64,000 nt of DNA from Flammeovirga yaeyamensis (lineage in GTDB: Bacteria > Bacteroidota > Bacteroidia > Cytophagales > Flammeovirgaceae), in the NCBI RefSeq assembly GCF_018736045.1, contig NZ_CP076133.1, positions 124,001 to 188,000 on the forward strand. The letters are read 5' to 3'. This document shows, piece after piece, positions 16,898 through 25,398 of the stretch. Every line of letters starts with the position of its first letter. The stretch's first letter is position 1. A program made the position numbers and the translations under genes. Below the pieces are notes generated by a model that was given only the letters and a program-made list of their open reading frames with translations, searched no databases and was not told the origin of the DNA.

Positions 16898-19252
16898 ATG
16901 CAAAAGACTATTCTCTTTTTCCCCTTATTGTTTCTTATTTTTTTAAAATCAAATGCTCAAAATAAACACGATTTTTTCTATTTCGATACCCTCGATTATC
17001 ATCAATTTGATGTTTTGAAGGAGGATATTGGAGATGCTCGTGTGGTACTTTTGGGTGAGCCCGATCACATTCATGGCAATGTATTTTCAGCAAAATTTGA
17101 AGTCATGAAAATGCTCCATGAAACAATGGGGTTTGATATTGTTGTATTCGAAAGTGGATTTTATGATTTAAATAAATCACATCAAGCAATACAAGAAGGT
17201 GAGAGTGTAAAGTTTGCTTATACCAATAGTATTTTCCAGATATGGCATGGGAACGAAGAGTTTCATCCTTTTATGGATTATGTAGCCGAAAAATATGATT
17301 CTATTAAAGTCTTAGGAATGGATAATCAGTTAAGTGGTTATTATGTAGAAACATACCTAAGAGAGGATTTCTTACCGTTTTTTGATAATGATTTGAGCTT
17401 TGAGGAATGGAATGATTTCATGGTACATATCTATGAATATAATTTGCCTTCAGCCTTTGATATTGATCGTTTTATCGAAATCACGAATCAATTAAAAGAA
17501 AAAGTAGATAAATCCTCTTCCCATCAGAAAGACGATTTAGTGCAGACTTTATACTTTTTGATAGAAACAGCGAAAGACTATTATTACAATAAACCAGGTC
17601 AAAAAACGAAAGAGGAATTCAAGGCAAAAGACAGTAATATCAGAGACCGACTGATGGGTGAAAATATGCTCTATCTTTTGAACAAATATCCAAATAAGAA
17701 AATGATCGTTTGGGGAGCCACCGGGCATATTATGGGTAGACTGAAAGGGTACAACGAGGAGTTAGACGAATTCTATCCTATGGGTAGTTACATTAAAAAT
17801 GAATTAGGAGATGCTGCCTATGTTTTGGCATTTACAGGAAAAATTAAAGATGTAGATCGGTTTGAAACTATAGAAGAAGAGTTTTATGCAACAGGAAATA
17901 AATATGGGTTTTATCCACTACATTCTTCTAAAGAAATAAGCAGTACCGTAATTAGCTATGATGAACCAAAAAATGTAAAACCACTCACAGCAGATTGGTC
18001 ACAAGCTTTTGATGGAATGTTCTTTGTCAATCAACTCAAATTGGCAAAACATAAGGTATATGATTGTGGAGAAAGTTTATTAATTAAGCCGGTAGAATTG
18101 CAAAATGATGCTTTAAAAACAACTTACTCTTTCCAATTAGAGAATACAGAGGAAGTTGTTATACCAACCATCTATTTAAAAGATAAAAAGTCCATTAGAA
18201 ATCAGATTGGTATTGTATACGATGAAAAAACAAAGAAAATACTCCCTTCAGTGAGTGTTGTGACGACCAATTCCAAAAGAGGTACTGCCACAGATATGAA
18301 CGGAAAATTTGATATCGCCATCCCTTCACCTCAAGATTCCATTATCATTTCTTCAATTGGTTATGAAACTATTAAAATTGCTCCCTCGGATATGGATTTA
18401 GAAATCTTTCTTCAACAAAAAGTAGATGAAATGTCGACTTTAACTATATCAAGTGAACCTTTGACAGCTAAGAGTATTTTAAAGAAGGTAATCAAATCAA
18501 TTCCAAAAAATTATTATCAGGGACCGTTTACCAAATACTTTGATAATGAATTTATTCATACCTACCTAAAAGATGGAACGACTTCCTTCTATAAAATAAA
18601 TTTTGAAGTCTACGATAAAAACGGATACAAATCGGAGATGATGTTTCCTATGCGATATACAGGTTTTAGAAAAGTTTTAGAAGCTTCTTCTTGCCCAATC
18701 GATTCCATAGAAAATAAGCCTTTGGTTTTAACAAAGTTAGATGAGAAGAAAATGAATCTTGCCCAATATGGCAATTATTTATTAGGCTATGATATCGTTA
18801 ATGTTAGACATAACAATTTCCTAAATATGAGTAAGTTCGGTAAATACGATTTCGAATTTTCTGATGTTATTTTTATCGATGGAAAAGAAGTATATGCCTT
18901 AAAGTTTTATACTGAAGAGAACAGTTTTAGAAGCACAGTTATTCTAGAACCGAAAACTTTTTATGGCACGATTTATATAAATGCTGAAGATTACGCCATT
19001 ACAAAAGTAGAGTATTCAGTCGTTCACGATGTAGAGAGGTTGCAACATTATTACCCCTTCCAAAAATATCCATTAGAACCTCTCTCTTTCAGTAATCTAT
19101 CCGTGACCTACAAAAAATATAAAGACGGTTTTTATTATATAAATGATATAATTGCTGAAGCTAATATTCCAGGAAGACCTACTTACAGCCACCTCAAAGT
19201 GATGAATATCGAAATTGGTGAAAGAGACCGTGAAGAGGGGGAGTATCATTAA
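16898..19252 (+). CDS. Erythromycin-esterase-like protein fused to a CarboxypepD_reg-like domain
   Basis: The frame opens at 16838, but ATG at 16898 is preferred because it gives a clean signal peptide (MQKTILFFPLLFLIFLKSNAQ). The resulting 784-residue protein has an erythromycin-esterase/EreA-like domain (about 22-370) with LLGEPDHIHG, VFESGFYD and WGATGHIMGR, matching the His/Glu/His active-site regions of that family. A carboxypeptidase regulatory-like beta-sandwich follows (about 435-520), then a C-terminal region resembling the DUF5686-type barrel-associated domains of Bacteroidota. Export makes a macrolide-resistance role unlikely; Ere relatives often hydrolyse other substrates. No operon partner is seen. 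Confidence 0.65.
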   Translation: MQKTILFFPLLFLIFLKSNAQNKHDFFYFDTLDYHQFDVLKEDIGDARVVLLGEPDHIHGNVFSAKFEVMKMLHETMGFDIVVFESGFYDLNKSHQAIQEGESVKFAYTNSIFQIWHGNEEFHPFMDYVAEKYDSIKVLGMDNQLSGYYVETYLREDFLPFFDNDLSFEEWNDFMVHIYEYNLPSAFDIDRFIEITNQLKEKVDKSSSHQKDDLVQTLYFLIETAKDYYYNKPGQKTKEEFKAKDSNIRDRLMGENMLYLLNKYPNKKMIVWGATGHIMGRLKGYNEELDEFYPMGSYIKNELGDAAYVLAFTGKIKDVDRFETIEEEFYATGNKYGFYPLHSSKEISSTVISYDEPKNVKPLTADWSQAFDGMFFVNQLKLAKHKVYDCGESLLIKPVELQNDALKTTYSFQLENTEEVVIPTIYLKDKKSIRNQIGIVYDEKTKKILPSVSVVTTNSKRGTATDMNGKFDIAIPSPQDSIIISSIGYETIKIAPSDMDLEIFLQQKVDEMSTLTISSEPLTAKSILKKVIKSIPKNYYQGPFTKYFDNEFIHTYLKDGTTSFYKINFEVYDKNGYKSEMMFPMRYTGFRKVLEASSCPIDSIENKPLVLTKLDEKKMNLAQYGNYLLGYDIVNVRHNNFLNMSKFGKYDFEFSDVIFIDGKEVYALKFYTEENSFRSTVILEPKTFYGTIYINAEDYAITKVEYSVVHDVERLQHYYPFQKYPLEPLSFSNLSVTYKKYKDGFYYINDIIAEANIPGRPTYSHLKVMNIEIGERDREEGEYH

Positions 19253-19266
19253 ACTCCCCATTATTT

Positions 19267-19719
19267 TTACTTTGTTAGAATAAAGTAATCATCGATACAA
19301 TCATCAAAATTGGTTGCTCCACTGATGTATTTATTCAGAAAGATGACTTCTTTTCCGATATCTTCGAACGTTCTATTTCCAGAATTCTCAACAACACCTC
19401 CCTTGTAAAGAGTGTATTCGTCTTCTATGATTTGAACAGTGACCTTGTTCTCATCTTTTTGATACGTCCCTTTGAAATTATCAATTAATAATTCAAATTC
19501 TGCTTTATCCTCCTCCAAATACACACTTGATACATAATTAAGTTCAAAGGTATTGTCTGAGTAAAGTTTCAAATTCGAACCACCACATGAGAGAGCATCA
19601 GTAATGTTTTCTGAATATTCGAATAATACTTGTTTGTCAACTGATCCTTCTTTGGCTTCTCTGTTACAGGACATTAGCACTGCAAATAATGCAATACTAA
19701 AAAGATTAAGTTTCTTCAT
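19267..19719 (-). CDS. Small lipoprotein, lipocalin-like size, unknown
   Basis: The 150-residue product begins with a lipoprotein signal (lipobox ending LMSC, C18). The mature part is rich in beta-strand patterns with a central GTYQKDENKVTVQI segment reminiscent of small META/lipocalin-type lipoproteins that measure out 'response' terms. I do not recognise a family with confidence. It converges on the Ere-like gene, ends 14 bases from its stop, and seems to be monocistronic. Confidence 0.55.
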   Translation of the reverse strand: MKKLNLFSIALFAVLMSCNREAKEGSVDKQVLFEYSENITDALSCGGSNLKLYSDNTFELNYVSSVYLEEDKAEFELLIDNFKGTYQKDENKVTVQIIEDEYTLYKGGVVENSGNRTFEDIGKEVIFLNKYISGATNFDDCIDDYFILTK

Positions 19720-19855
19720 TCGTTTAGTTTTTGATAGATATTAGGCTTTAAGTTTAACGGAATGAAGTTCAGCTGTAAATTTTTATAAAATTAATAGAGT
19801 TAGAGAGTTCGAACAATGATTTTGATTATTGAGGTTTGGTGTTGTTAGTCGAAAA

Positions 19856-19877
19856 AAAGCAACCCGAAGGCTGCTTT
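19856..19877 (-). terminator. Intrinsic terminator of the DUF4493/PCMD operon
   Basis: Read on the minus strand, a 9-bp stem (AAAGCAGCC with GGTTGCTTT, one G-U pair) closes on a TTCG tetraloop and is followed by a T-run. It lies 29 bases after the stop of the last gene of the operon. The G-U pair is a mismatch on the other strand, which supports the minus orientation. Confidence 0.8.
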
Positions 19878-19905
19878 CTTTATCATTATGTAAGAGATAA
19901 ATTGA

Positions 19906-21225
19906 TTAATAATTTAGCTCAATACCTTTTACCTTCAACTTAGAACCCACGCCACCATTAAAGTTTGCTCCATCAGCAGATGAGGCAAATACAATAATAA
20001 TATGTGTAGGGTTAGCCGTTGGATCTTCATAGAAGCCTTGTTCTGGCATTTCTTCATTGGCTGCACTTGGCATCATAAACGTTTCTAAAGAAGAGTGATT
20101 ACCGTACAACATCGGGATATCCAACGTTTTAAAATCACTCATATCTTCGTCAGAACGGAACCAACCTGTCGCTAAACGATAACGCTTTTCGTCATCTCCG
20201 CTGCCTTCTCTAACCTGAAGAATCACATAAACATCACATTTATCTATAATGTTATCTCCGTATATTTTCGGTTGATATTGAATATCTGTGGTGAAGGAAA
20301 TAGGTCGATCAGTAAATGGAATACCAAAATCTGTTCTAACATCTGCCAAACCACTACCTTGAATATCTCCAACAAATAAAGACCCTGCTGCGATCACACC
20401 AACAGCAGTTTTTGTTTCCAAAACAGCATATTCTGGAGCCTCCATAGATGGATGAGGCAGTACAGTTTGAGGATAAGTCTTGATCGTTAAATCAGCTGCT
20501 CCTTTATCGCCCGATCTCCAAATGTTTTCATCCAGAGAATTTCCTGGAAGGTAAAACGAACGAGGATCTGTTCCTTCTCTAAACCATGTTTGGAAATCAG
20601 AATAGGGTACTTGATCTCCTTCAACTACTTCGCCATCATGAAGTACATTTACTGTCCAAACTTCTTCATTATTGAAAGTGAAAGTCACAGGACCTGAAAA
20701 GTCATGTGTTACAGATGGATCTGGGCTTACAGATGCAGTGGTTGGAGTGTATTCAAAAGATGTAATTGTTAGATCACTTAAATCAGTACCTGTTGGCATG
20801 GTTACTCGAATGGTTTTACTTCCATCGTTAACTACTGATTCTATCTGACCTTCAATTTCGAACTGTGTCACGTTCACTTCTTCTGCTGCAGTTTCTACGA
20901 ACACTTCCCAGAAATATTCTTGGTAAGTATCGATTTTAAAAACTACTTTTTGAGAAAAGTCTGTTACCTCCAATGGATTAGGGCTTACTGTAGCTCCTTC
21001 CGTAATGGCCACACTATCTACCGTAATATTAGTAAGGTCCATATCATCTGGAACTCGTATAACTACCTTTTGCTCTTCTGGTGAAATTAGTGTTGCTCCA
21101 ATTTGACCTTCGACAGTAAAGTGAAGAAATTCTCCAAAAATAGTTGGATATGGAATATCGTTTTCGATACAAGATGTGACCAAAAATACAACGGTCAGTA
21201 CGGTTAATCTATATAGTTTTTTCAT
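19906..21225 (-). CDS. PCMD-domain surface lipoprotein
   Basis: This 439-residue lipoprotein (lipobox VTSC, C19) has two Ig-like repeats of the DUF5018 kind (about 30-110 and 115-200) and a C-terminal PCMD-type domain (about 210-439, from FQTWFREG to the end). The last domain is a clear paralogue of the C-terminus of the 702-residue protein upstream in the operon: both have LPGNSL, WRSGDKGAA and SLF-GDIQGS in the same order. PCMD was named 'putative carbohydrate metabolism domain' but its role is unproven. It is the last gene of a five-gene operon, 4 bases after the barrel gene. Confidence 0.7.
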   Translation of the reverse strand: MKKLYRLTVLTVVFLVTSCIENDIPYPTIFGEFLHFTVEGQIGATLISPEEQKVVIRVPDDMDLTNITVDSVAITEGATVSPNPLEVTDFSQKVVFKIDTYQEYFWEVFVETAAEEVNVTQFEIEGQIESVVNDGSKTIRVTMPTGTDLSDLTITSFEYTPTTASVSPDPSVTHDFSGPVTFTFNNEEVWTVNVLHDGEVVEGDQVPYSDFQTWFREGTDPRSFYLPGNSLDENIWRSGDKGAADLTIKTYPQTVLPHPSMEAPEYAVLETKTAVGVIAAGSLFVGDIQGSGLADVRTDFGIPFTDRPISFTTDIQYQPKIYGDNIIDKCDVYVILQVREGSGDDEKRYRLATGWFRSDEDMSDFKTLDIPMLYGNHSSLETFMMPSAANEEMPEQGFYEDPTANPTHIIIVFASSADGANFNGGVGSKLKVKGIELNY

Positions 21226-21229
21226 TGAT

Positions 21230-21997
21230 TTATAGGTAGAATGCTAAGCCAATATTTAATGAGAAGATGTCGATATTAAAGTTTGCTTTGTTTATTCTTC
21301 TATCGCCCTCTTCTACTTGATTTTCCACTTGTTTGATCCATTTGTTCGAGAAGCCTAAAACGCCAATCGACACCTCTAATGCGACCATATCATTAATGAA
21401 AGCTACCATACCTGGAGCTACACCAATATTTAACTCGTTAATCGTAGAGTAAACGCCATGTGTCTCTGCAGGGGTACTTCCAATCGTCATTTCTTTCGAC
21501 TGACCATATCCATACGATAACCTCACCTCGTTAAATAAACCGAAACGTGAGCTATTCCCTAATGGGATATAGTTTCTGATAAAAAATGTAGAATAAAAGT
21601 TGTGGGAAATTTGATGTGCCCCATTGATATTAAACGACAAATCATCATCGATAACAATATTCATCTGATCGATATCAAGATTGCTTCTTTTATAGGTAAA
21701 ACGACCACCTATGGCAAAGTTATCCTTTAGGAAATATGCAAAGAATGGGCTTACCTGAAAGTTATAACCACTACCGTCCCAATCTTCCATAATCAGAAAT
21801 TTGTAGTTGTTATTGTCGTGCTCTGAATAATTAAACGTGGATCCTACTAACCACTGACCTTTGGGGATGAAGGTACGGTTTACAATACCACGGTCGAACA
21901 TTTCGCTCCTTTTTACTTTTTCCTCTTGGGCGTATCCATTTTGATAAAAGCAAATGAGTAAAAGTACGCTCAGTACTCTTAAAAATTTAAGATTCAT
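21230..21997 (-). CDS. Outer-membrane beta-barrel protein of the DUF4493/PCMD operon
   Basis: The open frame extends to 22063, but the ATG at 21997 is preferred because it starts a clean signal peptide (MNLKFLRVLSVLLLICFYQN, cleaved near YAQ). The 255-residue product then shows repeated amphipathic beta-strands ending in an aromatic residue (final strand SLNIGLAFYL), like PorT/OmpW-type barrels. It sits inside the lipoprotein operon, so it may anchor or export the surface lipoproteins. Specific function is not known. Confidence 0.65.
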   Translation of the reverse strand: MNLKFLRVLSVLLLICFYQNGYAQEEKVKRSEMFDRGIVNRTFIPKGQWLVGSTFNYSEHDNNNYKFLIMEDWDGSGYNFQVSPFFAYFLKDNFAIGGRFTYKRSNLDIDQMNIVIDDDLSFNINGAHQISHNFYSTFFIRNYIPLGNSSRFGLFNEVRLSYGYGQSKEMTIGSTPAETHGVYSTINELNIGVAPGMVAFINDMVALEVSIGVLGFSNKWIKQVENQVEEGDRRINKANFNIDIFSLNIGLAFYL

Positions 21998-22092
21998 TTT
22001 AAATAGTAAATTTGATTTAATTGTTTGTTGTTCACCCATCATCATTAGTAGATGCCCCCTCAATATGAGGAGACACCACTAACTCTGATAAA

Positions 22093-24201
22093 TTATTTTT
22101 CGTATCCTATATTTAGATTTTTAATGTCGAATATAGTTCCTTTCGCAGCAGATTTTTTATCTGCCCCGTGTGCCGAAGAAGAAAATACAATCAGTAAATG
22201 CGTTGGCTTTGCATTTACATCAGGATAGAATCCTTCTTCTGGATTCTCTACAAAATTACGTTTTGGTAACATGTAATTTTCTAAAGAGCTATCATATCCG
22301 TAAACCACTTCTAAATCTGCAGTAATCCATTCTGTTTTCTGTTCATCAGATCGTAACCAAGCAGTGGCTAAACGATAACGTTTATCGCCCTCTCTTACCT
22401 GAAGAATTAGATAGGCATCTAACTCGTCCATTTTACCATCATACATCAAAGGACTGTATTGATACTCGAAACTGAACTTAGTTGGTCTTGAAGTAAATGG
22501 AATTCCAAAATTGATTTTCACTACATCAAAACTACTTCCTTGAATATCTCCTAAGAATAAAGAACCTGCAGCTTTGAAACCCATAGCTTCGCTGGTTTCT
22601 AAACGAACAAACTCTGGGTTATCCATAGAAGGTTTTGGCAATACCGTCTTCATATACTGAGATATTATTAATTCGGCCGCTCCCTTATCGCCCGACCTCC
22701 ATGGAGAATCGTTTAAACTATTTCCTGGTAATTGATAATAGTTATTTCCCGATCCTACTTGGAACCACGTTTGGAAATCGATATATGGCACAGGTACTAT
22801 TTCTTCAGTTGTAAACTGTATCACTTCTCCAGCCACTTCTTCAGAACTGTATGCTCTAAATTCATAATCTGTATTGTGTTCCAAACCTAAAACTTGAGCA
22901 GAGTACAAGTGATCGTTTTCTACATCAATTGCATTGATTATTTCCCAATCTACAGCTCCCACTTTTCTATATTGGAAAACAATTTCAGAGGTTTCTAGGT
23001 CATTATATTCTCCATATAAATAGGCAAATTTAGCCCATGCATCCACAGATAATGTTCTCACATTTTTACCTAAAGGAATGACTCTTAAAGGTGTTTTTAC
23101 AATATAATTGATGCCTTCTTGGTTACTTGCCTTCCATTCAATTTCATGAATAAGTGGCTGACTACCATTGGTAGGTAACTTCTTTGTCAATTCAGATAAA
23201 TTGATGTTCACTTCGTTACCTACAGTCGAGACAACTACACCTAATGCATTTAGAATTTGTAATTGTTCCTGAGTCGGATGAAGTATATCAAACTGTTTCG
23301 GTAAGCCTTGGTCTGCAAAATAAGTACTTTCTGATGTCCACATCACAGAAGATAAATCAACAGATGCATCTACCTTTAAGATCAACTCCATTCCATCGGA
23401 GTATCTAATGTTAGGAGGATTATCAAAATCGAATTGCTCACTTGTAATTACAGGAATATGATTCGGGTGGATAGGCATTTCAAAATCCCACTTTTTATCA
23501 TTGGTCGATTCATCCACTTTAATATTGATGTTGGCCGAACCACCGATACCTTCCAAATCAAACACTACATGATAATGTTCCCTTGGCTTGATATCTTCAA
23601 TGAGCATACTTCTAGAGAATTCATTCCCTTGAAGGTTAGTGACATTGATTGTGAAATGAAGCGTCGAATCTGGAGTTATTTTAAAGTAACCTGCTTTCTC
23701 TTCTTCTTTTTCAAAAAGTAAGTTTCCTTCCTCTGTATGTACCTCTACCGAGAAATCTTTAAATCCATTTTTAATAAAGTCGGTATATCCTACAGTTACT
23801 TTTACATTCGATTGAGTACACAAAACGTTCACTTTATTCGTTTGATTCCCCTTGATAGAAAACTCTGTTTCACCTCTGTAAATAGCATAATCAAAAGCAG
23901 CAGGAAGATCATCTCCCGAAGCCACTTTAATAGAATAACTACCTTCTCTTAAAGGTAACTCTGAAGGCATTTCATCATATCTTTCGAAGTAATGAACAAG
24001 CTCATCTCTTTGATTATAAATACTGATATTAAAATGTTCGACATTAGTTCTTGCAGATGACATTTCCTCTATCACCGCTTGTCTACTAATTTCTAAAGAG
24101 AGCGTTCCTTCTGCTAGTTGTTCATCGTCTTTCTTATGGCAACTCCACATCAAAAAGACGATAAGGAGCAGCCATAAAGACTTTAAATTATATCTTTTCA
24201 T
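22093..24201 (-). CDS. DUF4493 and PCMD surface lipoprotein
   Basis: The 702-residue lipoprotein (lipobox MWSC, C21, followed by HKKDDEQ, an acidic tail like a Bacteroidetes surface-export signal) has an N-terminal DUF4493 region (about 30-245), a middle Ig-like part, an FN3-like module (about 390-470) and a C-terminal PCMD-type domain (about 475-702). The N-terminal region is paralogous to those of the two genes upstream in the operon, all ending in a D-(E/D)-(S/T)-T-(N/D)-x-K motif near residue 238. Such proteins are thought to be cell-surface adhesins or glycan-binding proteins, which is an inference. It starts 2 bases after the preceding gene. Confidence 0.72.
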   Translation of the reverse strand: MKRYNLKSLWLLLIVFLMWSCHKKDDEQLAEGTLSLEISRQAVIEEMSSARTNVEHFNISIYNQRDELVHYFERYDEMPSELPLREGSYSIKVASGDDLPAAFDYAIYRGETEFSIKGNQTNKVNVLCTQSNVKVTVGYTDFIKNGFKDFSVEVHTEEGNLLFEKEEEKAGYFKITPDSTLHFTINVTNLQGNEFSRSMLIEDIKPREHYHVVFDLEGIGGSANINIKVDESTNDKKWDFEMPIHPNHIPVITSEQFDFDNPPNIRYSDGMELILKVDASVDLSSVMWTSESTYFADQGLPKQFDILHPTQEQLQILNALGVVVSTVGNEVNINLSELTKKLPTNGSQPLIHEIEWKASNQEGINYIVKTPLRVIPLGKNVRTLSVDAWAKFAYLYGEYNDLETSEIVFQYRKVGAVDWEIINAIDVENDHLYSAQVLGLEHNTDYEFRAYSSEEVAGEVIQFTTEEIVPVPYIDFQTWFQVGSGNNYYQLPGNSLNDSPWRSGDKGAAELIISQYMKTVLPKPSMDNPEFVRLETSEAMGFKAAGSLFLGDIQGSSFDVVKINFGIPFTSRPTKFSFEYQYSPLMYDGKMDELDAYLILQVREGDKRYRLATAWLRSDEQKTEWITADLEVVYGYDSSLENYMLPKRNFVENPEEGFYPDVNAKPTHLLIVFSSSAHGADKKSAAKGTIFDIKNLNIGYEK

Positions 24202-24203
24202 GA

Positions 24204-25391
24204 TTATGGAATGACGTTAACTGTTAGTGTTTTTACTTCTTCTTTTCCATAATTATCAATCAAAGTGACATGGAAATGATGTGTTTCGTCTGTCCCAAGC
24301 ATGGTTAAAAGAGGCATAAATTCAGTTAAATCAAATTGTATTTCTTTTTGATTTTTGATAGGAGTATCACCAATAAAACCTAAAGCTTTTAGTGCTTGTC
24401 CCAATTCCGAATCAGGGTCAGTATTGGCAATATCAAACTCTTCTACTAAGCCTACACTTTCTAACTCTTCTGGAGTAAGAATGTCCGATTCAATTCTGAT
24501 TTTTAAAGCATCGATACCATTACCCGCTTCAATATTTAAAACAACAGCAGGTTCATTTCCTTCAGAAATTTCTAGTGGTTGATCAATATCAAAACCATCC
24601 CCTTCGATACTGATAATAGCATCCGGATCAAGATCTTCGTTAGGTACATCTAAATCGATTTCTTTATCGTTTGTTGTATCATCAATTTCAATTGAGATAC
24701 CGCTATCACCCACTTGTGGGGAAAAAGTAATCTGATGATGATCTCTAGCAGCGACATCTTTAATTGTAAAGGTTTTTGAGAACGTTTGATCATCACGAGT
24801 AATCACCGTCATTTCTAATTCCAAAGGATTTACCTGAAAGTATCCTGGACGAATTTCGGCTTTTGTAAAGTCCAACATTCCTAATTTCATACCGTTGGAA
24901 ACAACCACATGATAATCCTTAAAGTAAGTTTCAAAATTTGGATCATAATTCACACTCACCTTCATATTCGATAAAGTACAAGTTACTTCTACATCTGAAG
25001 TTTCGTTTTCTTTAACCTCAAACGTTGTGGCTCCTTCATAATAAGGTGCATCAAAAGCGGCATTTTCTTGTTTTAAATGCGATAATGCTTTAATAGAATA
25101 TTGCCCAATTTTCATATCAAGACGATTAGGCATCTCTGAAAATTTCTCAAAATACTTTACCAAAACACCATTCTCATTTCTAATTTCCACACAGAAATCG
25201 CTAATATCCATTGTTCCCTTAGTTCTCGCATAGGTAACAGGAATTAAAGAATCGTCACCCTCAATATTAAAAGCAACTTCTCCTTTTTTGTGTCCAATAT
25301 CTAAATCGGCAGATTCCATCATCCTACATGAAAAAATAGATGATGCTAAAAAAATGCTGATAACGTAAGTAATTATATGCTTAGTTTTCAT
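24204..25391 (-). CDS. DUF4493-family surface lipoprotein
   Basis: This 395-residue lipoprotein (lipobox IFSC, C22) consists of a DUF4493 region (about 36-245) and an Ig-like C-terminal domain, without the PCMD module of its two paralogous neighbours. The shared block includes an aromatic YFEKFSEMP motif, the FDAP-Y-G-TTFEV segment and the DDTTNDKEIDL motif. It is the shortest of the three DUF4493 proteins and is packed into the operon with gaps of 7 and 2 bases. Confidence 0.72.
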   Translation of the reverse strand: MKTKHIITYVISIFLASSIFSCRMMESADLDIGHKKGEVAFNIEGDDSLIPVTYARTKGTMDISDFCVEIRNENGVLVKYFEKFSEMPNRLDMKIGQYSIKALSHLKQENAAFDAPYYEGATTFEVKENETSDVEVTCTLSNMKVSVNYDPNFETYFKDYHVVVSNGMKLGMLDFTKAEIRPGYFQVNPLELEMTVITRDDQTFSKTFTIKDVAARDHHQITFSPQVGDSGISIEIDDTTNDKEIDLDVPNEDLDPDAIISIEGDGFDIDQPLEISEGNEPAVVLNIEAGNGIDALKIRIESDILTPEELESVGLVEEFDIANTDPDSELGQALKALGFIGDTPIKNQKEIQFDLTEFMPLLTMLGTDETHHFHVTLIDNYGKEEVKTLTVNVIP

Positions 25392-25398
25392 TGTTATC

